A stretch of 64,000 nt of DNA from Saccoglossus kowalevskii. Its lineage: Eukaryota > Hemichordata > Enteropneusta > Harrimaniidae. Position numbers and translations under genes: made by a program. Below, one piece after another: positions 13,901 through 26,740 of this stretch. The notes below the pieces were generated by a model that saw nothing but the letters and a program-made list of their open reading frames with translations, did no database searches and was not told where the DNA came from. The stretch lies in contig NW_003125395.1 in assembly GCF_000003605.2 (NCBI RefSeq), positions 176,141-240,140 on the forward strand, given 5' to 3'. The stretch's first letter is position 1. Every line of letters starts with the position of its first letter.

Positions 13901-14670
13901 CGCTTCAATATTCAAACAAACAAACAAACACTCACCACCTGCCAGTCATGCTAGTTTATTCACCCCTCCCCCTCCGATGACACGTATACACCGATTACGG
14001 CCTTACTTTCTGGAATGATCTATGTTGAAATCTAAAATAAATAAAATGAATTTGTAGAATTTGTCAGAAATATATATTTACACGTGTCCTCCTACTCAAA
14101 GCCTTATTGAAGTAATTTAAGCAAATAACATATAAAGACAATTTAACTCTACGGTTTTAATGATCAATTATGACCACTAGTCAGCCCAGGCTGAAATAAT
14201 TCACAGTGTTATTTATAAAGGGAATGAATTTATATTATCGTTTTTGGAGACAATCTGTGACACTAGGAAAATATCAAAATACTGGCCCCGAAATATTGAT
14301 GTTATTTTCGTTATTTATTTAATTTGCTACAGGCAATAATATGCTGATGAATCTCTGTTGCAAAACACATCGCATCGCGTCGAAAGAAACAGCCAAACTC
14401 GCAACCAATCGATCTCTCGACTTAAAATACATAATTTGTGCGAAGAAATAGAGGGCGTTGCAGCAAAGCTGCCTTCGCACATAAACAGAACCAAATGAAA
14501 TATGTTAATATCTGAATACTTAACGAGTTCTGCGTTGACTACATCAGTCATTCGACGCTTTGGTGTAAATGTAAAGCTGTGATGTACGCACAGGGATCTC
14601 ATAAACTGTCCCAGCACGGACGCTCGTAGTTGTTCAATGGTGATCATGATATACCTATAACTGTACTATT
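10920..14670. other. Upstream flank of the receptor gene, mostly featureless
   Basis: Contains short TA runs (11731-11742, 12202-12216) and a (CAAA)n run (13913-13930). A 5' UTR exon and promoter for the downstream GPCR should lie here or further upstream, but no promoter or donor stood out. Confidence 0.5.
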
Positions 14671-14678
14671 TGTGTTGC

Positions 14679-14680
14679 AG
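14679..14680 (+). other. Splice acceptor of the receptor's coding exon
   Basis: A pyrimidine-rich stretch ending in TGTGTTGCAG precedes the ORF by 13 bases. A non-ATG-initiated extension of the open frame would run through this site, so I take the exon to begin at 14681 and translation at the ATG at 14694. Confidence 0.6.
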
Positions 14681-14693
14681 ATCTACTACTATA

Positions 14694-15818
14694 ATGGCAG
14701 AGACGACGCCCCTAGTCGCAGCTACGGTGTATGAGGAGTCAAGTGGGCATGTCAACGGTACTGATAACAGTTCCTTCAGTGGCGGAACTACCGCTTGCAA
14801 TATTGACTACCAAGCATTGCTTTACAGCAGAGGCATTCTCATCGCTATTGCCTTACTCGGGAACCTTTCTTTCGTTATCATGGTGGCTAGAGTGCGCTCA
14901 ATGCGTACCATTCCAAATTTTCATTTCATCAACCTGGCAGCGGCAGATACCTTGATGATTTTCACCGAGATTATCTACTTGTCCGCGAATGGACTGACTA
15001 TAAACGGGACGATCTCCATGGCCGACGCTAAAGTGGTGCAGTTTTGGGATATTTTTTCTAAAATGTGGATTTTCATCACCCCGACTTTCGTTTGCACGGC
15101 CCTGCTGACGATCACTTTGATAAGCGTGGAAAGGTACATCGCTGTATGTCACCCTTTTAAGGCAAATCGGCTGAATTTACAGAGTAAAAAACGCGTAATT
15201 GTGTTGCTGATATCAACGTGGATTATAGGTCTATTAATGGGTGTATTCGCCCTGTTAACTCATAATTACAGCGACAGTAGCACGACGCTACAGGCCTGGT
15301 TCAGTGTGTTCACCTGTTTCACGGTACTGCCTGTGTGCATTGTAGTAATCTGCTACGCCTTTGTGATCGCGGCTGTCTTCAAAATGAATCAGCATATGAC
15401 ACCTAAAAACAGCAAAATCTCTAAAGCCACGACCGAGGAACGAAGCGTGTTGATGCTCTGCGTGGCCATCACGATGCTGTTCTTTTTGTGCTTTGCCCCC
15501 GTTGCCGCGAACCAGTTACTTTCCACATATACGTTGATGTCAAACACTTCATCCATAGAGCCGCGGACAATTTCATGCCTTCATGCGCTTCAGACAATTC
15601 TACTCCTGGTTCACTTAGCACTGAGTCCCATACTTTATAGCGTAGGGAGCCAGAATAGAAGAAGGGCGTTCATTCGCGCATTCTGGAGCCGATGTTTTGT
15701 CTGCGGGAATCAAGACCAAAACAGCGTGGAAAACGGAACGTTTTTTCGCCTACGTCCAATGCGAGGAAGTTTTAACAGCAACATGAGAACAACTCGAGTG
15801 TCCGAAGTAACGCTGTAA
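14694..15818 (+). CDS. Rhodopsin-family (class A) G-protein-coupled receptor, orphan
   Basis: The 374-residue protein is encoded without an intron after the ATG and has seven hydrophobic helices. Recognisable positions are GN in TM1 (N57), LAAAD in TM2 (D85), ERY at the end of TM3 (146-148), W176 in TM4, P213 and Y221 in TM5, CFAP in TM6 (266-269) and SPILY in TM7 (311-315), followed by an amphipathic helix 8 and C334/C337 as possible palmitoylation sites. N-glycosylation sequons occur at N21, N25, N104, N191 and N284, all predicted extracellular. The usual TM3 cysteine (S122 here) and the ECL2 cysteine are both absent; C35 and C295 could form an alternative bridge. The tail ends VTL, a possible class II PDZ ligand. 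The family senses extracellular ligands at the plasma membrane; ligand and G protein cannot be told from sequence. The general build is closest to peptide receptors, which is inference. Confidence 0.93.
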   Translation: MAETTPLVAATVYEESSGHVNGTDNSSFSGGTTACNIDYQALLYSRGILIAIALLGNLSFVIMVARVRSMRTIPNFHFINLAAADTLMIFTEIIYLSANGLTINGTISMADAKVVQFWDIFSKMWIFITPTFVCTALLTITLISVERYIAVCHPFKANRLNLQSKKRVIVLLISTWIIGLLMGVFALLTHNYSDSSTTLQAWFSVFTCFTVLPVCIVVICYAFVIAAVFKMNQHMTPKNSKISKATTEERSVLMLCVAITMLFFLCFAPVAANQLLSTYTLMSNTSSIEPRTISCLHALQTILLLVHLALSPILYSVGSQNRRRAFIRAFWSRCFVCGNQDQNSVENGTFFRLRPMRGSFNSNMRTTRVSEVTL

Positions 15819-16560
15819 CAAATCACATTGTCAATTATACTTATCGAAGATTAAATTATCAAAACGGTATATATACTTCACATTAGGACAAGATATTAAC
15901 ATTGAATTGAATTATTATTCAGTAGACAATTGTTGTTTTTTTGCAAATTTACATATTTACTGGTCGGCGACAGACTTTTGCAAAAATCAGACAATGTAAT
16001 ATCACGTGACCCAGCTGATGTAATTGACAATATGGCGATTCTGATCCCTTGTTATGGGCGCGCAGGAGTATTATAAACGTGAATATTCAAATCTGTTTTC
16101 GGGTTAAATATAGATGTGAAGCATTTAGTAGGGGATTGACAGATAACATAAAGCATACTCATCTTTTAATTTCTCGACATATCACCATAAACAATATATC
16201 CAGTTCATAATTAGTTCATGATAAATACTGATGTTTCTGCGTTTAAAAAAAATAATTCCTGCTTAAACAGACACAACGTTACAGCTGCTTGACATTTTTT
16301 AAATAGGTCAATTCTGAAAGAAATATAATATTATGTATTTTAACAACTCATGAAATATTCTCCAAGCGAGATAATCGGATTTTCAGGACATACAATGATG
16401 CTCACATGAATGTGACACATGGTTCTGCCATTTATAGCCGAACAAATACACGTATAATGAAATTCCTGAACAAAGGAGTGACCAAAAAATGTTGCCCGAA
16501 ATACCATGATATGGTAACAAGGAATACCGTCGAAATAAATGCAATATACACGCGTTTATA
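15819..16560 (+). other. Putative 3' UTR of the receptor with AATAAA at 16534
   Basis: The first canonical AATAAA after the stop codon on this strand is at 16534-16539. The next two are near 16675 and 16811. In AT-rich DNA such hexamers are frequent, so the cleavage site is only a suggestion. Confidence 0.3.
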
Positions 16561-19500
16561 TTCAAGGTTAACCTAATATAAATTGATTCATTTTCCGAAT
16601 ATTGCTGATTAAAAACAATGGAACTGTAAATGCACTAATTATGCACTGGGTTCGAATATCGCTATTTTCGCTAATAAATAAAACCCGCTAAATTATATCT
16701 ACGTAAACATGTAAAAATAACAATGAAACTCATTGTCTCACTAAAAAAATCGTGAATTTAAAATCTAGCGAGTATGCGCACAATATCAAAATAGTGAATG
16801 TCAGTGAAAAATAAATGCTTTCACAGTACCATTGTTTAATATCTTAGTTAAAATTAGTATTTTTAAATAAATATTGTGACACAAATAGTGTGCCTCTGTA
16901 AAACGAGTTCTTACAACCTATGTGTAATTATTATTAAACTACGGAGTTTTGTGCTGTTATGCCAACGGATTATCTGTCGGTCGTATCGAGCTGGTCAACA
17001 TTATTTATCTGAAGTATTTTACAGAAAATTCTTAACGTTTAGTAATTCATTCATTTATCACTGTATAGCAAAGTTATGTTTTGATGACAGACTTACATCG
17101 TAATTAAATGTGAATGGATGGAACCCTCCAGAGTGTACGCATGCTGTAACGTTTACTTACGTCATGCGCATCTGAGCCTGCGGGGAGTAAATTCGAACTA
17201 AATAAGATTTATTGTGGAAGCTCAAACTCTTCAAATTGCAGGATAACCATTTAAATTACGATGAATGGTGAAATACCTTTAACAGAACCCAATTACCTCC
17301 ATAGACGTTTTAAGTGCAACAACAGATCGGTACTGTATTTCACGACGGTCGAGATATCAATCACTTTTGATATTTTGTAACGATAGACAAATCGTTACTA
17401 TCATCAAAAATAGCATGTCTATCAAAGGGAGGAATTGAGGTTATGCGACGTATTAATTTGTTGGTAATTTATACATTCTATAATTCGCTGATTGAGTTAT
17501 TCTATACAATAACACAGTGTGATTATATGTGACAAAGTATTGTCAACTTGTATTGAAATAAATACGGATGATTACATTTAAAATAAAAAAAAATGTTGGT
17601 TCACATTATTCTGATACAGTTCAAAACTGGCAATGTCAAGGCGTCGATCTTACATCTCAGTGAAATAATTTATCATTAATTTGTATGCATGATTCCAGTT
17701 TTTTACTCAAATATTATTTTCATAAATTTGTCATGTATAGCGACCAGTGATAAATTGTATGCCTACCTCTTGTCTCTTGGTCGGGCAACATATGACCAGT
17801 TACGTATTCCGCCATGCGGTTTATACCCCGATCCATTGAATTGAGTAAATATCTATGGAGTACTAGTTATATCATGTTATTTCGTTTTCTATTGCCTAAA
17901 TATTGTGATCAAAATTCCGAATAAAGATTTAATTTGAAGTTTAACAAAGAATCTCATGTAAACAGTGTTTTGTAAATTGTAGTTATGTAATTTTCCCGGG
18001 TGAATATTGTCTCTGTGATGTACATTTTTAAAACGTTGCATCCAATAATATGTATCTATCTTTGCATTTCCGGAATGTCTTTCTACTTCTGGATTTGTAT
18101 GAACATATATTATATGGATTAAACTCTTCGTGAACACAATGGAGTTGTAAGTCTAGTTTAAACCGTTTGCTATTATGCTTTTGTGGAACATACCACGCTC
18201 GAATCATTTGTAAATGCATAAAAGAAACCATTCAACTGTATAGGATTACTATGTATAAACATGACGGCAGAACTGTTCAGTGGTATAAGTCACTCGCAGT
18301 TTCCGGAAATTTGAAAGATTCTTTTATTTGATTAATTTGAAAGTCTTCAATTTGTATACTAGTGGTTGATTGAAGTCGTCTTATGCTGTAATTTCCCATT
18401 GATCCAAGGAATCATATACGTGTTACCAGAAAAAATTATGCCGCGACGCTATGCATTTGAACATGACAGGTCATGCCAAGTCTGCATCAACGTTTTTAGT
18501 AAAACTGAACGTATGGTTTGGTATATTGCATTGCTATTATAATAACCCAAGTTGTATCTCGCTTTAAAACCAATATAACAATTAAAGCAAAGCATAATGA
18601 TATTATTAAATATAATAAACGGGTGTATGATTATGAAAAATGCATTGGTTATTATAAATGACATAAATGTTAATTCACTTTCAGATTATATGTTATGTAT
18701 GTCTTGGTCTCAATAAATGAAGCTAATATTAAACATTTTAAGACAGTATTGTCATTATTGTACTTGAAATGTTAAATGTAATATTGCCGCTTAACGTTCG
18801 TAGTTTATGATTTAGCTTTCGTCATTAAAATATAAAATACAGATAGCTATATGCGTATAATAAGGTTATGCTTAATATAATTTATTTGGAGAAGACGTGG
18901 CTCATTCTACCACAGCAGACAGGGTAACAATTCGAAATCAACAACACCATACGCTCTAACTGCTATATCAAGGATCAATATTAGGCAGCCCATTGTCACG
19001 AATAATACTTAATCTAGTATGGTGCATGCGAGATTCATTCATTGAAATGAACTTGCTTGATTTCCCCATTTATCTTTAGCAAAACCAAGTGCAGCATAAA
19101 TAAAGCCGTATATAGTAGTCGTTGTCAAGGCAATTTCGCATTATACTGATCGATTTAAAACAGAATATTCTTGACTTGAAGGTTGAGTGCCGTTATATTT
19201 TACAGTTGGACGTATGTATTGATTATTTTGACTCAAGATAAGAACAAAGACTTGCTTAGCGTTTTTATGATCGGTTGTTGTGATGAATTCACACACCACG
19301 AATCGGGTAAAGCGCGCTGAAATGATAGCATGAGTATACTCATGTGTATTACTTCCCTCTGATTCATCGAATTGTACAAGATATTGCTTCTATTTTTGCC
19401 CGCAACGGAGATTATTTTTAAGTCATTGCGTACTATTAATCTGTATATACCGATTTCGATATTACAATATGTTGCAAATGATGTACGGGTAACGATAGAA

Positions 19501-19770
19501 AAGAAAGAAACCCGTGCATTGTACTTTCGGAGATATAAAAAAACAACTCGTGTGTTGCGCAACGACAATTTTATTTCAATGCATTTCAATATTGATATAA
19601 AGTTTTATTTTTCTACATTGTTAACTTTTCTGAACACAGCAATAAATGATACCCCCTATTTTCGTCTAAGTCGTTATATTCTGTCATAATAAAACTTAGG
19701 ATACATTTTCTGACATAGCATAAGGCTCATAAAAATCAATATATGATTAGTTGCCGTAGAACATGTTTAC
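16561..19770. other. AT-rich intergenic DNA
   Basis: No gene, RNA or repeat family recognised. Open frames over 60 codons on both strands at 18.0-19.7 kb overlap each other and lack motifs. Confidence 0.55.
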
Positions 19771-19800
19771 TCGCAGGAAACCACGGTACTAAATAGATTG
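19771..19800 (+). repeat. Short dispersed repeat, copy 1
   Basis: The 20-mer TCGCAGGAAACCACGGTACT is identical at 22321, and similarity continues for about 10 more bases (AAATAGATTG here, ATATAGACTA there). A 20-base exact match is very unlikely by chance in 64 kb. Confidence 0.6.
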
Positions 19801-21515
19801 CTCCATATTGTTGGTCAATGACCCTGACTTTCCAGTTCGCGATGCCACTTTGCACAGGAGTTTGCCATATGGAGATCATACTAACTTTCATGCAATGGAA
19901 TCTCTCAACATCCCCAAAGCACCGAAAGTGTCATGATATATTTGGACTTTGGTTCAGACACAGACGTAGGTGTCCAATCCGAACAATTAGTTATTATATA
20001 TGTCACACAAAATGTGTATACGTGAGTTGTATATAGCGTTAAATCTACGTACATAAACCATGTTATGTTCAAAATTACTTAATTTATTTTCTGTTTTCAG
20101 AGTTAATATTCATTTACATTTACATTGCTTTAACATGCAACGAAGAAATTTCATGCATAGAGGAATGCTAACATGACCTAAAAACTAGAAAACAAAGATC
20201 GAACAATTGACAGATACGACTTAATGGTAGCGTGAGGAGAGAAACAAACAAACAATCAAAGAAACATCATATCGTATACTTTCTTTATCGTCGGTCTGAA
20301 TTTATTGCGCGTGATGCATTTGGTGCGTAACTGGATAAACACGTCGCGCGTGCATTTACATACCATGTCGGACTAAAAACAACGGATTGAATTTGCATTT
20401 TGTTTATTTGTTGATCATATAGTTTTTATCTTCTGTAATCGGACAGTTACGCGTTTGCATTCGAAGCACAAACAAACATTCTGGCTATAGTACTTAGATT
20501 TCAAGCTTTTCTCAGTGTCTTTTTAAATAATAATGTCTTCTTTTACTATGTTGGCGTGGTATGTCACCGCATCGTTATTCTGTCATTTCCGTGTTTTTTT
20601 CATTCACTACAGACTATATACAGCGTCGTGCGAGAACTGGTGCTAGCAGTATTTGTATAAAAATAGGCTTGACGGTACGGTCTGAACGGCGAAGCAATAT
20701 GTTGTATCGATATTGACACCCTTAACATTCTGTTTCAAGGCGCGATAACTACGAAGAAAGGTGAACACAGAAATGTTGAATTGATTTGTTTCTATGTTGC
20801 GTGTATATTTTGAAATCGTAACAGTTGTATCCCATACATGTGTCACAGTTGAGGGACTGTGCATGTATGCACAAACATAATTCTTATTACGATACTCCCT
20901 TTGGAATTGTGGGACTGTGATATAACATTACACTAGTAGACTATCTCTACTATAAAACAAAACAAGAACGCGTGAATCTCTGTAACATAGCCAACGCAAC
21001 GTTAATTTTTTTTATTGGAAGGCAAAATTTAGCGCTAACGGTTAGCAGCTAGCGGTTAACGGTACACTACTCATATGCATAGAGTAAGGCATGCATATCC
21101 CGTAAGTAATCGAATGCTGTCATGATGGCTCGCCCTGTATTTAGAGAACAGATTGTATTGTTGCAGCTACTTAACATAAAAAAGTAATAAATTGGTACTG
21201 CTATACGACATCTTGCATCCAATTGCAGTTTTAGTTACTTCCGGTGTACCGCAGTGATCTCTGTTGGGTTTCTTTTTGTTTAACTCTTCATTTTTAAATG
21301 CGACTCGTTGGTTTATGATTACGATCCAAAGCTTTATAAGATAATAGGCCATGCAAATGTTGTTATCGAATTGCAAGATGATATTTACTTTTCAGAAATT
21401 TGATAAAAGGCAAGAGCCCTCATCACAGTCTTATATGCTACGGTGTTATGTCAAACGTATTTTTGTTCTCAGATTTTTATGTTCAATGCATGGTTTTAGA
21501 ATAAGAATGAAGAGT
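19801..21515. other. AT-rich intergenic DNA
   Basis: Nothing is supported. A small internally repetitive GCTAACGGTTA / GCTAGCGGTTA motif lies near 21034-21062. Confidence 0.5.
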
Positions 21516-21559
21516 ATAAATGAATAAATGAATAAACAAACAAACAAACAAACAAATAA

Positions 21560-21634
<75 letters not shown>
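21516..21634. repeat. (AAAT)n microsatellite with (AAAC)n head
   Basis: GAATAAAT units, then several CAAA units, then an almost perfect run of AAAT for about 80 bp. The long open frame on the opposite strand (poly Phe-Ile-Tyr-Leu) is an artefact of this repeat. Confidence 0.95.
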
Positions 21635-22320
21635 CATATCTACTTATTTATTTAAAATAAACTTCTCTAAATAAGAAATTGTTGTCAAGAATATGTACTA
21701 CTTCTTAGAGAAACAATCTACACTTTTTATACGGTCGTGTAGTGATTGGATAAGTACATTTGGATAATATTTGATAACCATTCCCAATACGCAGTATTAC
21801 AAGTCGATTATTTTATAAAAAACAACATTTTATTATATACGGCAGAGAAGCCACTAGGGTTACGCGTTTTAATAGAATTGAAAATGAATCCGTACACAGC
21901 TCAGTTTTTCCAATCTTTTTTTTCGTATCACTACGTAGACGGGCTTTCAGATTTAAAACCCCTCATTTTAGCGGGATTGCATATCAATTTCCCCATTTTG
22001 ATTTCAGAGTATGTTTGTCACACGTAATCGCACGTAAATCTGGAGTATCAGAAAACGAATGCCATTGTGAAATGATGATGAGTTTAGATTCAGAAGGAAA
22101 GAAAAAAAAACGAAAAAAAAGTCAATTTAAAATAAATGTGGACGCCGGAGCAAGCTGCTGCGATTTGCTTAAAACTCAGTAGTTTTATAACAAGGTTGTT
22201 AAGGGTCAGTTTACATAATACTGTCCTCCAGGATTTCGTGATTAACCAACGCCACATATACGCCTAATAATAATAATAACCACAATTATTTCTTTTCTCA
22301 ATTTTAACCAACTTATTTAG
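21635..22320. other. AT-rich intergenic DNA
   Basis: A 93-codon open frame at 21746-22027 (+) has no recognisable domain. Poly-A stretches lie near 22105-22120. Confidence 0.45.
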
Positions 22321-22350
22321 TCGCAGGAAACCACGGTACTATATAGACTA
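22321..22350 (+). repeat. Short dispersed repeat, copy 2
   Basis: Identical over 20 bases to 19771-19790 in the same orientation. In this copy TAGTC at the left and GACTA at the right make a five-base inverted repeat around the core. Confidence 0.6.
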
Positions 22351-23660
22351 ATTATTGTTTAAATTATTTCCAATCAACGTTAATTGGCTCCCCACTCATA
22401 TGATTCATATTTTTGATATAACATTATAATAAGCACAGATATGCTGAATAAGAAATATGACAAACAATGAAAAACAAATAACAACCTCAAACATGGTAAT
22501 ACTGACTTTTGAAGTGTTTGAATTGTGTAGTGAACGTGCAGCGCCATTGCATAACTCAATAGAGTTCATTTAAATAATACAATTTGAAATTGTACATGTT
22601 CATTTCATTTCAATTTGATCAAGTCGATAAACTTTGTTATTACTAATTAATGAAAATGCACTTATTACTTCTCCTTTAATATATCAGTAGATTTCCACTA
22701 ACATAATGTATGTAATTTATAGCATATATAACCATGTATTGCTGAAATATCAACGACACAAGCTTGACTATGCATGATACCACTTTTGCTTTTTGCTAAT
22801 GCAAAAGTTATTTTGCATATAAGATTAGTGCAGCTCCAATTCAGAGAACCAGGAAACTGTGTAGTTTATGCCTAAACTGAATATATGTGGGCGAAACTAA
22901 ATGCATTTCTCGCCTCTTGATATGCACATCAAGACGGTGTATCTGTCTGTACTGACTGACTCGCTCATCAACTCTTCACTTGGATAGTACGAACATCATT
23001 CCAAGTGCTGTTAATTCCAACAGAAAAATCACACACTTCATTAGCCAGTCTGATAGCTTGTTGGGAAAGACAATATTTACATGACCAGTCTGTCTATATC
23101 CATTTAAGCCAATTTCATTGATATCAAACATTTGTTATTAGAGATAAATATGTAACGAACATATGAGTGACTCATAATATTGCGATAATAAACTCATCAT
23201 ATGCATTTATTTCACGGCTATTTTCACAGTAGAAACTAACATTGCAATAATAATACTTGAAATTGCGTATCCAAAGCTTCAATCGCATTTTTCCCATTTG
23301 AACATAGGGGCAGCAGAGTTTTACTATCAGTGTATAGCAAGTGATTAATTTATTTTTGAGTCGTCTTATATTTACGGTTAGAGTGACATACGGATGTTTT
23401 AACACAAGGTTACGGCAATTCAACTAGCTTCACACTTCACATGAAATATCGGCAGGCTGGGGAACTGTGCAAAACTCGTGCATTTATTTAGTCAGAATGG
23501 GTGTTAAATTAGAAACACTTTAAAAAGAAACTGCATTTGTAGTTTTCGATAGTAGCTATTTGGGTATATCGCCTCTGTGCATACATGCATTTACATTTCT
23601 TTGCTGTTGCTGTGAAAGTGAAGCGTGTATCAATAATTAAATAGAGTGTCGTGACGAGGC
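22351..23660. other. AT-rich intergenic DNA, nothing recognised
   Basis: No supported feature. Confidence 0.5.
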
Positions 23661-23667
23661 AAGGCCT

Positions 23668-23736
23668 TTGCCGTGACCGTTAGTATGAACTTGCCGTGAT
23701 CGTGTGTTTGAACTTGCCGTGAACGTGAATTTGATT
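23668..23736. repeat. 23-bp minisatellite, three units
   Basis: Three consecutive 23-bp units each begin TTGCCGTGA and carry TGAA or TGAT near their ends (starts 23668, 23691, 23714). Units differ at several positions, so the array is not recent. Confidence 0.85.
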
Positions 23737-26370
23737 CGCGTGTTGCAAGGTGTAATGTATAATAACCTATAATTATAATAATATACCTAAATATGAAATG
23801 ACAATTACTACACTCGATTAGTCAATTTTATTTTATGGGTCGTAAATATATGCGAATACTCTATGTCATTTTGTTTTGTTGATTGTAATCTATATGAACG
23901 TATACTATCCTATTTTCACACAGAACACCGTTTCCTTACAGTTTCATCACCCGAAGTTAACATATAATGACATGGAATGTAAATTTAGTAGCGCCTTCAT
24001 AAATCTAACGGTAAAAATGTCAAGCGGCAAGGTAAAGCAGGGAAACGGAAACGAATACGAATAGCCGAACGAATGTCAGGAGGCTAATGACAATTTTTAA
24101 AATTAATGACCCGGTATGAAAAGTCCACCTGTCTGGATGGCCAATATAGACACGTGTGCCTGTATATGACAATATTCTTTCAACAGTTTGTTGTCATAGA
24201 AACCATATCAGAATCTCCTTCTAAAGTATCACAAAAAAATCAATTTACAGACAATGTTCAATTATCATCCCTCCCCAAAAACACTATTTAATATTCTATG
24301 GTAATCATATCCAGATTTTGTTTACAAAATCCGCCTCGTAACTATTCGAGTAATTCGAGTAATATTCGAGTAAAAGGGACATTTTATATTATAACATCTT
24401 GTGGTAACAAGCTTGCCTGATTTGAACAAACTCATTCATGCCCATAACACAATCTTTTTAAGAAATAAAATTCCAATCAAGAAAAGAATCCAATCGGGAC
24501 TTCATTTCTAATCCGTGTGGATTAATCATTTTCTGCCCTGGGAATACCTTGCGGATGGGCTAGTGTGCATCCTTACAGTTGCTTAATGAGACAGAACAAA
24601 AACAAATCATAAAATAAAAAAAAAATAAACCGAAAAATCTGACACAGACTAACCGGGATTCGGCTCGTGTGTGTGGTTCCGATCAACACTCGTTTCAACA
24701 CACCTGTACAAGCAAAAATATCATATCATATGATAATTTCATTATATTTTTAACCCCCTTATTTATATTAACTTTCAGCCAATTTTACTATTTTCTAGAA
24801 ATGAACAATAAATTGAAGGTAAATAGACTTCTGTTGCACGAAATATTTTACATCTTAAAGACATCAAAACATGACTATACAAATATGAAGAAATGACAAA
24901 TGTCATTCGTGTTAACAAAAGTTTTAAATAGTACTCATTTTCGATCGCTAACACGATCCAATTATGACATGACAAAACGCTGTTATTTATTTATATGTGA
25001 GCAAATATATATATATGGACGACAGCTGTCGGATACAATTTATAAGGTACACGACATGAAACGTAGATTTTCCCATGAGACGAGTTTCATCGTGTTATGT
25101 CAAGCATTCACGTTTCATAACTTCTCGCATGCAGGGGTCGGGGTCTAGCAAAACAAGTAAAGCAATAATAATTAAATGGAATATCATTTTTGTTCATTCA
25201 GATTTTATTAATTTTATGTTTATGTTAAGTCAATTGTCATCCACTTTTAGGGTTAGTTATAACATCCGGCGGCAACCTTCTACTTCTTTCGAATAATGAT
25301 AGAGTGATTTGAAAGTTCACTGAGAACAGAGACAGCTGGGAACGTTAGACTTACTTGGCGTCATACAGTAGTAGTGTTAGCTATATGTATTTCACGAATG
25401 AATGAGCAGCAAATTTAGTCGGATAAACCCCCTATTTTCCTAATAATTATCACTGGGTGTTCTGGGACGTTTGTAATCATAAGTAACAGTTTGTGATTTT
25501 CACTGAACCCCACCGAGGGAAGCAACCTATCTGATGTGTGAGAAAAAACAAACATGCTCACTCATTTTATTCCTTGGTCGTTTTCTCAATAAATGTCTAC
25601 AGTCGCTCAAATAGATTAATGTCAATCAACACATTGTTGAATCGTGGTTGTATAATAAGTGACATGAAGTGGATACAACGATTTCTATTTGCATTTAATT
25701 ACTTTGCGGTTTATTGTCCGATCAGATGCTAGGTATATTTTGTATTACTTTGATTTAGTGTATTTCTGGGAGATACTATTTTAATGTACTACTTGATTTT
25801 CAGAAACGTTGGTATTTTCAGTGCTTAAAAGGAAGCGTTAATGGATATTTATAAAGGGCAAGAAAGTCAATTTTGTATGAGTGACAATTTCTATGGGATT
25901 CAACATTTTAACACGTTAAGATGTGTTCCTAATCAATCACAGATTGTAGCAAAGGTTAAAGTGAGGAAATGTCGTGCTATGTAATGACATGAGAACAAGG
26001 GCAAGATTTACGTAATGCACAGACCAGAGTGTGACAACAAAATTGTGAATGTGATGCATTGAAATACCTTGAAGTAGAAGTAACAACTGACACATTGTGT
26101 GTCAATCTATTGTTTATTCGTAAACGGAATTGACATAGACGCATAAAGGTGCGAACAAACCAAGGACAAACGAAAGGTGTACTACATAAACCAAAATGTG
26201 AGATACATAAAAAGCATGTTCACGCCGATCTGACAGATGTCAAGTACCCATTACGCTCAGTGCATAATGTTCAAATGTTGAGTTGAAAATAAGATATAAT
26301 TTGTAACAGGTGACGTCAATTAAATAATGTATTGTATGTTTGCAGTAAACGCTCATCAAAGGGGGGCAAG
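23737..26370. other. AT-rich intergenic DNA
   Basis: No gene is supported. A short triplicated ATTCGAGTA motif lies near 24344-24374. Confidence 0.5.
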
Positions 26371-26379
26371 GGTTATTTT

Positions 26380-26504
26380 CGTTCAACGTGATTGCAATAT
26401 TTTTGTTGTTCGTACAACGTGAATAGAAAAAATAAATTCCGTAATTCTTTAATCACAAGCTAGACGTACAACGTAATCAATCAAATATTGTTTTCGTACA
26501 CTGT
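26380..26504. repeat. Spaced CGTACAACGT motif, four copies
   Basis: CGTTCAACGT (26380), CGTACAACGT (26411 and 26465) and CGTACACTGT (26495) recur at about 30 and 54 bp spacing, with similar AT-rich sequence between. It may be a degenerate tandem array or a subterminal repeat of an element interrupted by the nearby gap. Confidence 0.5.
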
Positions 26505-26689
26505 AAAAATGTGTCATTTTTCTCGTACGTACAAAAATTCACATCCAAATAAAAAAATCGTAAAGAATAATCCAGGGAAATTACATTTTAGAAACTGTAA
26601 AACGACTAGATTACAAAATTCACTACAAAATTGAATGTCAAGACGTAAAAGGCCCTCTAGCCGAATGAAGAGCATTACGAGGGTAATAT

Positions 26690-26740
26690 GCGCATGCGTC
26701 TCTTCACACGGCGCAGCAATGGCGGAGAATTTGAGTCGGA
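26690..26740. promoter_or_regulatory. CpG-containing promoter-like patch with NRF1-type site
   Basis: TGCGCATGCG matches the palindromic NRF1 consensus known from animal promoters. About 20 bases on lies a GC-rich segment with an ATG in strong context (ATGGCGGAG at 26719, + strand). The + frame closes after 17 codons and no good donor is visible before the gap; a minus-strand frame reads outward through 26756-26514. Direction is undecided. Confidence 0.3.

Noticed and set aside
14327-14647. 106-codon minus-strand frame upstream of the GPCR
   Set aside because: No recognisable motif or splice context; likely chance, although it avoids stops for 320 bp.
19233-19689. Overlapping 118- and 105-codon frames on opposite strands
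   Set aside because: No domain, low-complexity AT-driven composition and mutual overlap; consistent with chance.
21446-21637. Hydrophobic poly Leu/Phe/Ile frame
   Set aside because: Produced by the AAAT microsatellite.
23668-23736. CRISPR-like array of 23-bp units
   Set aside because: Units are directly adjacent without spacers and the DNA is eukaryotic; this is a minisatellite.
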